Counted from the first letter of the stretch, positions 33,108 to 42,228 are shown. The stretch: DNA of 64,000 nt from Desulfarculales bacterium UBA696 (GCA_002298995.1 DBMO01000072.1:62001-126000); one strand, 5' to 3'. Notes: generated by a model from the letters alone, not told the origin. Numbers and translations: made by a program.

Positions 33108-35240
33108 ATGGAGATTCCTTTGGATGAGCGCCCTGTCGCTCTGGTGATCGATGATGACAGTGCCTCGCGTCTGCTGGCATCATCATTGCTGGAGGAGACC
33201 GGGTTCATCGTCCAACTGGCATCAGATGGTCTGGAAGGTTGTGAAGCTTTCGAGCGCTTCAAGCCCGGCATCGTCCTCCTCGACTTAGTCATGCCAAAGA
33301 TGGACGGATTTTCCGTCTGTAGAAGGATCAGGTCCTCTCCGGCGGGTGAGCACCTTCCGGTGCTCATGATGACGGGACTGGATGATATCGATTCCATTAA
33401 CCGCGGATACCAGGCCGGCGCGACGGACTTCATCACAAAACCCATTAACTGGACTATCCTTCAGCACAGGCTGCGCTATATGTGGCGCGGAAGCCTGATA
33501 AGCTACAACTTGCGAAAGAGCGAAGCCAAGACGCGGGCGCTTGTAAACGCTCTCCCCGACCTCCTTATTCAGGTAGGAAAGAATGGCGTCATTCAGGATA
33601 TAAAGTTCCAGGATGATAACTACAGATTCTTTAGCCCCGAAAGTTTATTGCACAGGAGAATAGACCAGGTTTTCCCGGATGACGTCTCAAAGCCGATAAT
33701 GGAGCACCTCGGCCGAGCGCTCTCTAATGGGGAGATTCAGTTTTTCGAGCATAAACTCGATCTGCCCGAGGGCCTTCATCACTACGAGTGGAGAATTGTA
33801 AACAGTGGTTCCGATGAAGCCCTGGCCATAGTTCGCGATATCACCGAACGCAAGCTGACACAGGAAAAAATCGCCCTGCTGGCTTATCAAGATCCTTTAA
33901 CCGGGTTGCTCAACCGACATTCTTTCAAAGAGCACCTGAACCAGGCTCTTAATCAGGCAAAGAGGCGCGGCCATTATGTTGGCACTCTGTTCCTGGACCT
34001 GGACAGATTCAAGAGGATAAACGACACGCTTGGCTATAATGTTGGGGACATTTTGCTCCAGGGCGTCGCGGATCGGATACAGGATTGCATCCGGAAGGGC
34101 GACTGCACGGCCCGGCAGGTGAGCGACCCGAGCACCGGCAGCATCTCCAGGCTTGGAGGTGACGAGTTCACGATCCTTTTGCCGGAAATAAAGCAGGTTC
34201 AGGATTCGGGCAAGGTTGCCCAACGCATCATGGAGAGCCTGTCGCGGCCATTTGTCGTAGCCGGCCACGAGGTATTCGTAACGGCGAGCATGGGGATCAC
34301 CATTTATCCGCTTGATGGCGAGGATGCCGACAGTTTGCTCAAAAACGCCGATTCTGCAATGTATAACGCCAAAGAGCAGGGCAGGAACAACTACCAGTTT
34401 TATTCCGAATCCATGAACGCCTCATCGCTCAAGAGGCTGGCGCTTGAGACGAGCATGAGAAAGGCGCTCGACAGGGAAGAATTCGTTCTGTATTACCAGC
34501 CGCAGATAAACGTAGTTTCGGGCAAAACGGTCGGGATGGAGGCGCTTATTCGCTGGAATCATCCCCAGATGGGCCTTGTACAACCCCTGGACTTTATCCC
34601 GCTCGCGGAAGAAACCGGACTGATCGTCTCCATTGGGGAATGGGTGATGTGTGCCGCCTGCATTCGCAACAAGGCCCTCGTGGAGATGGGACTCGAACCC
34701 AGGCGAGTGGCTGTAAACATCTCCAGCCTGCAGTTCAGACCCTACAGCCTGGTAAGTATGATAAGAAAGGCTCTGGATCTATCCGGCCTGAATCCGGAAT
34801 TCCTCGAGCTGGAACTCACCGAAAGCTCGATCATGAAAAACATGGAGGTATCGTCGAAGATACTAATTGAGCTGAAGTCCATGGGTGTGGGGCTTGCGAT
34901 AGACGATTTCGGGACCGGCTACTCTTCGCTTGCGTACTTGAAGCGTTTTCCGCTGGATGTGTTGAAAATCGACCGCTCCTTCATAAAGGGAATACCCGAA
35001 GATCAGGACAGCGCGGCGATTGCCGCCGCTATCATAGCGATGGCTCACACCCTCAACCTCAAGGTTGTAGCCGAGGGCGTGGAGACCGAGGAACAGCTCT
35101 CGTTCCTGAGGGGACAGGGCTGCGACGAGATCCAGGGATTCCTTTTCAGCCCGGCCCTGCCGCCCGACGAAATCGAGGTCTATTTAAGGAGGGAGGCGAA
35201 AGCCGGCCTGTCAGAAAAGAAGAGGAACCGAGTCGAATAG
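33108..35240 (+). CDS. Receiver-PAS-GGDEF-EAL c-di-GMP turnover protein
   Basis: A 710-residue protein. An N-terminal receiver (about 10-125) has Asp59 in VLLDLVMPKMDG; a PAS-like segment follows (about 140-250). The GGDEF domain has an intact GGDEF at 350-354, with about ten extra residues (QVSDPSTGSI) just before it, which may have removed the usual inhibitory RxxD site. The EAL domain starts with GMEALIRWNHP and includes ELTES, DDFGTGYSSLAYLKRFPLD and VVAEGVETEEQL, so the phosphodiesterase looks active too. Phosphorylation of the receiver probably shifts the balance of c-di-GMP synthesis and breakdown. The start lies two bases after the Hpt gene, so they form one transcript. Confidence 0.9.
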   Translation: MEIPLDERPVALVIDDDSASRLLASSLLEETGFIVQLASDGLEGCEAFERFKPGIVLLDLVMPKMDGFSVCRRIRSSPAGEHLPVLMMTGLDDIDSINRGYQAGATDFITKPINWTILQHRLRYMWRGSLISYNLRKSEAKTRALVNALPDLLIQVGKNGVIQDIKFQDDNYRFFSPESLLHRRIDQVFPDDVSKPIMEHLGRALSNGEIQFFEHKLDLPEGLHHYEWRIVNSGSDEALAIVRDITERKLTQEKIALLAYQDPLTGLLNRHSFKEHLNQALNQAKRRGHYVGTLFLDLDRFKRINDTLGYNVGDILLQGVADRIQDCIRKGDCTARQVSDPSTGSISRLGGDEFTILLPEIKQVQDSGKVAQRIMESLSRPFVVAGHEVFVTASMGITIYPLDGEDADSLLKNADSAMYNAKEQGRNNYQFYSESMNASSLKRLALETSMRKALDREEFVLYYQPQINVVSGKTVGMEALIRWNHPQMGLVQPLDFIPLAEETGLIVSIGEWVMCAACIRNKALVEMGLEPRRVAVNISSLQFRPYSLVSMIRKALDLSGLNPEFLELELTESSIMKNMEVSSKILIELKSMGVGLAIDDFGTGYSSLAYLKRFPLDVLKIDRSFIKGIPEDQDSAAIAAAIIAMAHTLNLKVVAEGVETEEQLSFLRGQGCDEIQGFLFSPALPPDEIEVYLRREAKAGLSEKKRNRVE

Positions 35241-35284
35241 GCGAAGCTCCGCGATCCGTAGAGGACTTGGGATCTATTACCGGT

Positions 35285-35749
35285 TTAATCCGCCTTTTCC
35301 ACGAGAAAATCATTCAAGGCGGATTCGGTGAATTTCATGAAGCTTTGAAAGAACTCTTCAGAGTAGTCCCGAACGAAATTCTCCCCTTCCGAGCTGATGG
35401 CAGTGTACATGTAGCAGACTTCAGCATCGGTTTCTCCGGCTTCATTCTCAATAAGCTTTATTCTTATCTTGCCGACGGTCATGCCGGGAGTGACTTTCAC
35501 GATCTCAAGCCAATGGTCACTGAAATCAAATCGGGTAATGATCCAGATAGAGTCGGGATCTTGGTCTCCGGTTGTGAATACGCAGTCTTTTTCAGCAAAA
35601 CCTGATTTTGTGAAGACGGAAAGAGGATCCCAGCCGGCAATCCACTCTGCTTCCCTGACTGGGCACAGCAGCGGGAAGATGATATCGGGTTTTCCACGAA
35701 GTTTTTGGGTATAGGATCTTTCAACGCGCACTGGATCAACTATTTGCAT
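35285..35749 (-). CDS. SRPBCC/START-like family protein
   Basis: A 154-residue protein with the look of the SRPBCC helix-grip fold: an opening strand, a PDIIFPLLCPVREAEWIAGW segment typical of the first helix pair, alternating strands in the middle, and a long amphipathic C-terminal helix (FVRDYSEEFFQSFMKFTESALNDFL spans it). Such proteins bind small hydrophobic ligands in a cavity. I start at the ATG at 35749 because GGGAG precedes it; an earlier in-frame start would add 21 poorly conserved residues. Ligand and role are unknown. It is convergent with the GGDEF-EAL gene and lies behind the HD-domain gene on the minus strand. Confidence 0.7.
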   Translation of the reverse strand: MQIVDPVRVERSYTQKLRGKPDIIFPLLCPVREAEWIAGWDPLSVFTKSGFAEKDCVFTTGDQDPDSIWIITRFDFSDHWLEIVKVTPGMTVGKIRIKLIENEAGETDAEVCYMYTAISSEGENFVRDYSEEFFQSFMKFTESALNDFLVEKAD

Positions 35750-35892
35750 TGAATTCACTCCCTTATTGGAATTTGCGGAGTTGAACATCCCGCCGGAGCG
35801 CGGCTGTCCCAATCCGTCAAAAGGTTTTTTGATTATCTCTACTCAAATTAAGGGTTCGCAGCGGTGCGGCAAATAACTAAACTTGCGGTGTG

Positions 35893-37086
35893 TCAACTGA
35901 AATAGTCGAAAAGCTTTCGGAAATCGATTCCGCCGGGACTCAGGTCCTTGTACTGTTGGTATATCAGATCTTTGCCCTCCACGAGATGGTGGGACTGTAT
36001 GCCGTGACTTATCGAAAGAGAGGCCTCGATGAAGGCGGCCAGCTTGTCACATGCTTTTATCATGTCGCCGTCGATCGGCGAGAAACGGTCCTCATTGTAG
36101 AGTTCCAGCATTTCGCTCCCAGAAATACCCTTTCTAACCTTGTGGCCCTCTTTTATCCGGTTTGAAAACTCATCCTCGATAAAATAGATCAACTCCTCGC
36201 GTATGGGTGGCGGTAGCAGGGGCAAAATTCTTTCCTCGAACTGCATTCTCTCGTATTCCTTGATGATCGCGTCAAGACCCTCGACCACGGTTTTTACGGG
36301 GGAGACAATGTCTCGAGTAAGGACCTCGGGCAGGTCATGGAAAAGGCCGCAGAAAAAATTGTTGCAGATGCGCCGGGGGCATGCGTTCATCTGAATCGAG
36401 CAAAAGTAGGACATCATCGCCACTATCATCATGTGCCCCAGGACCGAGGTCTTGGGTACGCGCTGCGAATGGGCCCACCTTTGCTGAAACCTGAGCTGCG
36501 CGCAGAGGTCGATGAAGCCGAAGGACTTTTTCCTGAGAGAAATCTTCTGAACGCCGATAAGGTCGTAGTGGTCTTCTATCTGGTTTTCGATCTCTTCCTT
36601 GGTCTTGTCTATGCCATACACGAAGGGTGCGGTGTTATAGATGATTTGGAACTCCCAGTTTGTCGCGAGGTAGTGGGCGGCCTTAAGAATGCGTTTCTCG
36701 AATCGCGCATAGTCGTCATCAAAAAGGTAGTTTTTGAATTTTTCACTAAAACCGCCCCGCAGGCCCCGGATGTCAGGTTCGAGCTTCTTCAGGACCAGCG
36801 CATTTATTTCGCGCCCCTTGCGGCTCATCAGCTTATGAAAGACCGGCGCTTTGATGTCTGTGAGTATAATCCGCGGGAAGAACTCGAATATGCCGCCTTC
36901 TATGAGCTTAAGCCAGTCGATTTCGGCCTGCCGCTCTGACTCCTCAAGCTTCGCCAGCACGTACGCCAGGATCATCTTGTGCGCTTGTTTGTCGAGTTCG
37001 GTAAATTCGACGGGTCGCACGTGGTCGTTCCACCTCTGGATGCTTGCGGCCTCGTAGAGCTTCTCAAGCAAACCTTTTGTAATCAT
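35893..37086 (-). CDS. HD-domain phosphohydrolase, YfbR-like
   Basis: A 397-residue cytosolic protein. The central FFCGLFHDLPEVLTRDIVSPVK segment matches the HD motif of YfbR-type 5'-deoxynucleotidases, and an upstream His in SVLGHMMIVAMM fits the metal site. A distal Asp in IKACDKLAAFIEA would complete the HD quartet. It is about twice the length of YfbR, with an extra N-terminal region of some 200 residues that I do not recognise. Hydrolysis of a nucleotide is likely, but the exact substrate is uncertain, and a dGTPase-like or phage-defence nucleotidase role cannot be excluded. It stands alone with a 256-base upstream gap. Confidence 0.75.
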   Translation of the reverse strand: MITKGLLEKLYEAASIQRWNDHVRPVEFTELDKQAHKMILAYVLAKLEESERQAEIDWLKLIEGGIFEFFPRIILTDIKAPVFHKLMSRKGREINALVLKKLEPDIRGLRGGFSEKFKNYLFDDDYARFEKRILKAAHYLATNWEFQIIYNTAPFVYGIDKTKEEIENQIEDHYDLIGVQKISLRKKSFGFIDLCAQLRFQQRWAHSQRVPKTSVLGHMMIVAMMSYFCSIQMNACPRRICNNFFCGLFHDLPEVLTRDIVSPVKTVVEGLDAIIKEYERMQFEERILPLLPPPIREELIYFIEDEFSNRIKEGHKVRKGISGSEMLELYNEDRFSPIDGDMIKACDKLAAFIEASLSISHGIQSHHLVEGKDLIYQQYKDLSPGGIDFRKLFDYFS

Positions 37087-37342
37087 GCACCATCCTTTGA
37101 AGGATTATCCTCGGTTCAGGACAGAGATCCTTTTTGTTAAATGCCGGGAATATAACATCTAAAGGGAAGTATTGAAATGGTACTCGTTAGCGGCGAGATC
37201 GAAAGGCGGCTGATAGTGAGTTGTTGCCCAAATCAGTAGCGTGTTTCACGCACGCGACATTGTCGGAAACAGAAATGTCGAAGTCTCTAAACGCGACCGG
37301 CAGAAGGAGCTTCGGGAGTATCAATCCGGCCCCGGAACACGG

Positions 37343-37618
37343 CTATTGTAAGGCAGATTCAGGGTGTACCCGCGGTCTTCCGCATCGATCCTCGTCGTAG
37401 AGCCCACCGGGACCTTCATCTTCGAATTTGCGGATCCACGACCGAACAGTCGCCGGGCTTACCTCGAAAAGCATTGCTATGCGGGGTACAGCCCAGCGTT
37501 TCGCGGAAAGGATGATCATGTGGGCGCGCTGACTGACACGTCCGATCTCCTTGCGCTTCATGTCCTTGAGTTCGCGGTATTCGTCGTCTGCCAAATCTCT
37601 TACATAGATCATGGGCAT
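37343..37618 (-). pseudogene. Truncated IS630-type transposase N-terminal (HTH) fragment
   Basis: The 91-residue frame contains the helix-turn-helix opening of IS630/Tc1-type transposases: a QRAHMIILSAKRWAV helix, then ATVRSWIRKFEDEG and GGLYDEDRCGRPR, the sequence that normally joins the HTH to the DDE catalytic domain. The frame stops at once after this, and no DDE residues follow on either strand. Full transposases have about 340 residues. I saw no terminal inverted repeats. It is a dead remnant, although it could still bind DNA if translated; GGGAG precedes the ATG at 37618. Confidence 0.65.
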
Positions 37619-37671
37619 CTCCCACTCTTGGGGGGTAAGAGTGCCTGATGACTGACATACAGAAAAGAAAA

Positions 37672-37947
37672 TCAGAAGCACCTACAGAAGAATTCTTCCT
37701 TCGTTATCCGAACAGGCGCAGGCGGCATCTCGTAGAATCTGAACATGGCTGCTGAGGGCCGAATGATTTGGAAAAGCGCGTAAGTCTCGACGCCGCCGCT
37801 CCTGCTCGTCCATTGGCATAGAAGCACAAAAGGGTCAAAGTTGTCAAGAAGTTCTTCACAATCAGCCAAGAGAATTGTCCCGTTCAACGCCGCAAAAGGC
37901 ACCACTGCCTGGAGCGCGGGTATGTGACTATCTGTTGTAAATTCCAA
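37672..37947 (-). CDS. Possible hypothetical protein (low support)
   Basis: A 91-residue frame on the minus strand beginning at a TTG, with regular amphipathic patterning (LLDNFDPFVLLCQWTS, then an RFYEMPPAPV proline-rich end) but no domain I know and no clear ribosome-binding site. It ends ten bases inside the longest reading of the transposase fragment. It might be genuine, or the 3' end of a decayed gene beside the IS remnant. I list it because nothing else explains this stretch. Confidence 0.25.
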   Translation of the reverse strand: MEFTTDSHIPALQAVVPFAALNGTILLADCEELLDNFDPFVLLCQWTSRSGGVETYALFQIIRPSAAMFRFYEMPPAPVRITKEEFFCRCF

Positions 37948-38470
37948 GACATGAATGGATGGAGATCACCGGAATCTGCTCCTTGTCTGCTATGTGCATT
38001 TCAGACTATTATGCACAAAGGGAGTAGCTCCTCCTGCATTTGCCGATCTCGTGAGCACCCGCCGATCATTCAGGTCTGGAGGATGCCTTCCTTCGTATCA
38101 TCTAATCTTTCAAGTGGGCAATTTTATTAAATAAGCATATGCGACCAATAAGCCGTTGATGATGCAGTTGCAGCCGGTTGGTAATCGTACAAGCTATCTT
38201 CCACGGCAATTCCTGCCGTCACGGCATATTTTGCACTTCCTGTTCGCTCATCATGCGATTGTCCTTATGATTCCAGAATCTTATTCGAAAGTAATTAGTA
38301 GCGGCGGGTATTTTTATCGAGGTTCGGGCGTGTAATTCGCGGGGCTGGCTCAATAAAGATGGTGCCCGCCCCACGAGGTGTCCTCAGTACCGGCAGGGCG
38401 ATAAAACTCTGCATCGATGATTTAAATAGAAAAAAACGGCGAAAAATTGGATTGATGGATCTCCTTTGGA
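37948..38470. other. Gap of 523 bases without a recognisable gene
   Basis: Neither strand shows a frame with domain-like character here, and I see no strong terminator or repeat. The composition is more A/T-rich than the neighbouring genes. Given the IS fragment next to it, it is probably decayed DNA. Confidence 0.4.
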
Positions 38471-38809
38471 TTACGAGTCTAGGTGAAACTTGTGCAAAAA
38501 CCGGTGAAGTATCGGGGCGGCTAAAACGCCCATGGAAATGAGGAAGACTACGCCCGAGAAAAGAGCGTACAGGGAGGCGAAAAGCTTGCCTTCAAATGTG
38601 TGAAGCTCGCCAACAGGGCCCATTCCTCCAAGAATCATCGAAGCATTGAGGAGAGCATCTATCCAGGGCATGCCTTCAAACATCCGGTAGCAAATGACAC
38701 CAATTCCGAGCGAGACCGCCATGATGAGGAATGCAATGACTCCATGCTTTGCGAGGCGTTGAATAAAAACATTGCGCGGCAGCAAGTTTTGGCGGCGCTT
38801 CTCATACAT
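38471..38809 (-). CDS. Small membrane protein resembling a two-TM ion-channel pore with altered filter
   Basis: A 112-residue protein with two long hydrophobic segments (about 24-45 and 83-105) flanking a short re-entrant-looking stretch WIDALLNASMILGGMGPVG at about 49-67. This is the helix-pore-helix layout of the bacterial two-TM potassium-channel pore, but where the filter TVGYGD is expected it reads LGGMGPVGE. It is therefore either a channel-like protein with a different selectivity or a non-conducting relative. A basic N-terminus suggests its topology. The start at 38809 lies 4 bases behind the glgC stop, so it is probably co-transcribed with glgC. Function unknown. Confidence 0.6.
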   Translation of the reverse strand: MYEKRRQNLLPRNVFIQRLAKHGVIAFLIMAVSLGIGVICYRMFEGMPWIDALLNASMILGGMGPVGELHTFEGKLFASLYALFSGVVFLISMGVLAAPILHRFLHKFHLDS

Positions 38810-38812
38810 TCT

Positions 38813-40105
38813 CTAAACCCTGACTCTGGGTTCTCGCGGGAAATATCCCTTCGGCACAACGACAATTCCTCGGGCCGTTACGGTGAATCTCTCCCGATCC
38901 ACGAGAGGATTTATGCCTATCTCGGTATTGGGTGGAATGATGTTGTGCTTGTCGATGATAGCTTTTTTGATCCTGCAGTGCCGCCCGATTTCAACGTTGT
39001 CCATTATTACTGATTCGTCCACCTGGGCCCAACTGCGCACCGTGACGTTATAGGAAAGCACGGAGCTGCGCACGGTCCCGCCGCTTATTATGCATCCATG
39101 GGAAACCATCGAATCCACAGCCGTGCCCGTGCGCGGATTGGTAGGGTCGGGCTGGTTGAAAACGAACTTTGCCGGGGGGTATTGCCGCTGCAGGGTACGG
39201 ATAGGCCAAAGGCTGCCGTAAAGGTTAAAAAAAGGGTCGATCCCGGTGAGATCCATATTGGCGTTCCAGTAGGCGTCCAGGGTTCCAACGTCTCGCCAAT
39301 ATTGGGAATCCCTGGTGTTTTCGACCAGCTGGAGCCGCCTCGAACCGTCCGGGTCCATGACATGGATATAGTCTCTTATCCGGTTTAACCGGCGGTAAGG
39401 ATAGGCGAAGATTTTAAGGTCAGGTATGATTTTTGGAATTATGTCCCCGCCGAAATCGTCATCTTCGGTTTTGCGCAACAAATCCAGCAGAAGATCCGTG
39501 CGGAAAAGATAAATTCCCATCGAAGCGAGGCAGTGTTCCGGGTCGTCAGGAATCGGTTTGGGGTCCTTGGGCTTTTCGGCCCAGGCCCGAATCCTGAACT
39601 CGTTGTCAACTTCCGCTATGCCAAATTCGGAACCCTGGGACCTGTCAACTTCAAGCAGTCCAACCGTGACGTCGGCGCCTTTTTGTTCATGGTATTGCCG
39701 AAACGCGGTGTAGTCCATTTTGTAAACGTGATCGCCGGAGAGTATCAGGACGTATCGCGGCTTGTCGCGCTCGATCAGGTACATATTCTGGCGCACACAG
39801 TCCGCGGTTCCCCGGTACCACTCCGCGCCCAACCGCTGCTGTGGCGCGGCTATGCGCAAATAGTGGCCCAAATCGCCGGAAAAGATATTCCATCCCTCTT
39901 CGATGTGGTCCACCATCGATTGCGACATATACTGCGGAAAGATCAGTATCTTGTAGAGCTGCGAGTTTATGCAGTTGCTAAGAGGGATGTCTATGAGCCG
40001 GTAGATCCCGCCGAAAGGGACCGCCGGTTTGGACCGGTCCTGGGTGAGGGGCATAAGTCGCTGCCCTCTCCCGCCGGCCATTATGACTGTGAGGACGTCT
40101 TTCAT
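38813..40105 (-). CDS. glgC: Glucose-1-phosphate adenylyltransferase (ADP-glucose pyrophosphorylase)
   Basis: A 430-residue enzyme that makes ADP-glucose from ATP and glucose 1-phosphate for glycogen. The N-terminal AGGRGQRLMPLTQDRSKPAVPFGG motif, WYRGTADCVRQNMYLI, ILSGDHVYKMDY and the AEKPKDPK region with the sugar-phosphate Lys identify it clearly. The C-terminal left-handed beta helix starts near residue 290 and ends with VDRERFTVTARGIVVVPKG. Regulation is normally allosteric through glycolytic intermediates. No other glycogen gene is near. Downstream is the small pore-like protein (4 bases), upstream the TlpA/CcdA pair; all are on the minus strand and may share a transcript. Confidence 0.95.
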   Translation of the reverse strand: MKDVLTVIMAGGRGQRLMPLTQDRSKPAVPFGGIYRLIDIPLSNCINSQLYKILIFPQYMSQSMVDHIEEGWNIFSGDLGHYLRIAAPQQRLGAEWYRGTADCVRQNMYLIERDKPRYVLILSGDHVYKMDYTAFRQYHEQKGADVTVGLLEVDRSQGSEFGIAEVDNEFRIRAWAEKPKDPKPIPDDPEHCLASMGIYLFRTDLLLDLLRKTEDDDFGGDIIPKIIPDLKIFAYPYRRLNRIRDYIHVMDPDGSRRLQLVENTRDSQYWRDVGTLDAYWNANMDLTGIDPFFNLYGSLWPIRTLQRQYPPAKFVFNQPDPTNPRTGTAVDSMVSHGCIISGGTVRSSVLSYNVTVRSWAQVDESVIMDNVEIGRHCRIKKAIIDKHNIIPPNTEIGINPLVDRERFTVTARGIVVVPKGYFPREPRVRV

Positions 40106-40132
40106 TTTGGAGCCCCTGATTTTCTGTTTGGC

Positions 40133-40657
40133 TTACTGTTTTAGAAGCGCCATGGGATCGGACGGCAAGTTGTTGCCGCTGAACTTTATGACTCCATCCC
40201 TGTCGATAAGGACGAAGTGGGGTATACCAAAAATTTTGAACGAACGGGCCGTCTTCCCATTGGCGTCATATAGCACCGTGAAGGGGGCCGGATTAGCTTC
40301 TTCGTAGCGCTTTAGTCTTTCCAGAGTATCACTGCCGCCTACGTTTACCGCCAGAACGCCGAGGTCGGTCTGGGGCACCTTGTTGCGCAATTTAATCACT
40401 TCCGGGCGCACTGAAATGCAGTAAGGACACCAGGTAGCCCAAAAGTAAAGAAGTAGAGGCTTTTGCCCTTTGAAGTTGGAGAGCGAAACGCTCGATCCGT
40501 TAAGATCTGGAAGCTCAAAATCTGGGGCGGAAGCGGGTGGCTCGGCAGCAGCGGCAACCCTGGCGGAAAATGCCGGGAGGAGGATTAAAGAGAAGACAAG
40601 AAGAGATGTCAAAGAGGCCCAGAGCAAGCGGTTCAATATACTTCTTACGCAGGTCAT
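40133..40657 (-). CDS. TlpA-like thioredoxin-fold protein, exported
   Basis: A 174-residue thioredoxin-like protein. The N-terminus has a basic start, a hydrophobic stretch and an alanine-rich end (about residues 1-38), a signal peptide or anchor. The mature part has PDFELPDLNGSSVSL and the redox motif WATWCPYC near residues 73-80, then the cis-Pro region GIPHFVLIDRDG. TlpA/ResA proteins reduce periplasmic disulfides, often in apocytochrome c, with electrons from CcdA. The start overlaps the stop of the CcdA-like gene by four bases (ATGA), so they are a coupled pair. A role in cytochrome c maturation is likely given the many c-type cytochromes of such anaerobes. Confidence 0.88.
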   Translation of the reverse strand: MTCVRSILNRLLWASLTSLLVFSLILLPAFSARVAAAAEPPASAPDFELPDLNGSSVSLSNFKGQKPLLLYFWATWCPYCISVRPEVIKLRNKVPQTDLGVLAVNVGGSDTLERLKRYEEANPAPFTVLYDANGKTARSFKIFGIPHFVLIDRDGVIKFSGNNLPSDPMALLKQ

Positions 40658-41361
40658 AACAAAAATTCTCCAGTCTTTATGAGAAAATACTCTGCTGCCA
40701 GGATCATCAGGATCCCAAATATCCTCTGGACCCTCAGCATCCAGATCCCTGAGCGCGGCAGAGAGGCGAGTAGTCCGGTGAACGTGCCAACGACGATTAC
40801 AAGTGATCCAAGGCCGAAGGAGAAGGCAAAAAGCATTCCAGCGCCAAGAAGTATCTGGTGCTTTGAGGCAACGAACGCCAGAAGAACGCCCAAAACGGGT
40901 GTGGTACAGGTGCTTACCACGAGAGCGGAAGCCCCACCAAGGACAATGCTGGTAAGTATATCATGTCCTCTCAATTCTGAAACTTTCCACCTGTTCAGGA
41001 AAGCGGGAGGAGAAAGAGGAACGGCTTCGAGCATTACCAGCCCGAAAAAGAGGCAGATATTGCCCATGGCCAGGTAGGTCCATGGACTCGCTGTAATGGT
41101 GCCGAAAAGTTGTCCTGTCAGGGCGGCGAAAATGCCAAGCGAGGAATATACGATCGCCATGCCAAAAACGTAGAAGACCGACAGCATAAACCCTTTTCGC
41201 TTGCTGCCCTGGGCTTTTCCGCCGATAAAGGCGACCGTAATAGGCATCATCGGGTAGGTGCAAGGGGTGAAAGCGGCCAGGACGCCGCCTGCAAAGGCCA
41301 TGGCCAGCGCAAGTGCGGGGGAGCTGTGAGCTATAGCCTCGAGCTGGCTAACCCATTCCAT
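40654..41361 (-). CDS. CcdA/DsbD-type transmembrane thiol-electron transporter
   Basis: A 235-residue integral membrane protein with six hydrophobic segments. The two functional cysteines lie in FTPCTYPMMP near residue 33 and STCTTPVLGVLL near 152, matching the paired TM cysteines of DsbD-beta/CcdA. These proteins carry electrons from cytosolic thioredoxin to periplasmic thiol proteins. It is directly upstream of and overlaps the TlpA-like gene, which is the likely acceptor. The length is typical for a CcdA without the extra DsbD domains. The FTPCTYPMMPITVAF stretch is closer to DsbD than to Bacillus CcdA. Confidence 0.88.
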   Translation of the reverse strand: MEWVSQLEAIAHSSPALALAMAFAGGVLAAFTPCTYPMMPITVAFIGGKAQGSKRKGFMLSVFYVFGMAIVYSSLGIFAALTGQLFGTITASPWTYLAMGNICLFFGLVMLEAVPLSPPAFLNRWKVSELRGHDILTSIVLGGASALVVSTCTTPVLGVLLAFVASKHQILLGAGMLFAFSFGLGSLVIVVGTFTGLLASLPRSGIWMLRVQRIFGILMILAAEYFLIKTGEFLL

Positions 41362-41469
41362 CTTTTATTTATGCCTCGATTCTTAACGAAATGGGGTGTT
41401 TTGTACCCCGTTCCGAGGGTCCATCAAAGTAGCCCGGCGACCCACACCCTGATCGGTGCCATCGCCTTG

Positions 41470-42228
41470 TTAACACATTGACGGCAAAATCTGCTCGATC
41501 ACCTTCAGACTGCGGATTTCCTTTCCCGTATGGTGTCGAATCCAGTCCAAAAGCGAATCCAAAACGGGAGTTTTTATTTCCTGCCGCATACGCAACCGCC
41601 AGATCTTATCCAGCGGTATTTTCCTGGCATGGTCGATCAGGGCCAACGTCCCAAGGTCGAGGGCAGTGCAGCCGTGAGCGCGCTGAAAATGGTCCGGGCA
41701 CAAAAGGTTGCCCCGGCAAGATTCCCAGTACCATTTCAATGAAGTCTTCAGCCCGCGTCCGCATACCGAACAGCCATCCAGGGCAGGCATATATCCCAAA
41801 AGTGCCTGAAACCTCAACAGTGCCAATATTAGCACGTTCCACGGGTCTTTGTCTTTTTCTAAACCGCCAAGCATTTCCTTGTGAAGGAGGAAAAGATCCG
41901 CCTGATGCTCGCCTTCGGGCACCATATCGAGGATGACCTCGGAGAAAAGCGCGGCCAGCGCCCATTTCTGAATATCCGCGCGCATTGAAATAAATGGCTC
42001 AACGAGTTTGCATGTTTCGATCCATACGAGGGAATTCTTCTCGCGCCATTCCAATTCCACAAGGCTGCAAGGTTCGAAGGTGTTGACGAATCTTTTCCTG
42101 CTCTTCCTGGCCCCCTTGGCTATGCCCCTTATCTTTCCGCAGCTGGCGGTATGAAAGAATACCAGACGGTCCGATTCCCCATAATCGCGGGTGGTTAGAA
42201 CAATTGCCTCGGAGGCCTGTATTTTCAT
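41470..42228 (-). CDS. recO: DNA repair protein RecO
   Basis: A 252-residue recombination mediator that, with RecR, loads RecA onto SSB-coated DNA and anneals strands. The N-terminal OB fold opens with SEAIVLTTRDYGESDRLVFF, which is typical. The middle region GKIRGIAKGARKSRKRF and FEPCSLVELEW fit. The helical C-terminal domain contains a CSVCG pair and a later LLCPDH, the zinc-binding site. Length is normal. It is followed on the same strand by the CcdA/TlpA pair after a 108-base gap; the two are not functionally linked. Confidence 0.92.
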   Translation of the reverse strand: MKIQASEAIVLTTRDYGESDRLVFFHTASCGKIRGIAKGARKSRKRFVNTFEPCSLVELEWREKNSLVWIETCKLVEPFISMRADIQKWALAALFSEVILDMVPEGEHQADLFLLHKEMLGGLEKDKDPWNVLILALLRFQALLGYMPALDGCSVCGRGLKTSLKWYWESCRGNLLCPDHFQRAHGCTALDLGTLALIDHARKIPLDKIWRLRMRQEIKTPVLDSLLDWIRHHTGKEIRSLKVIEQILPSMC

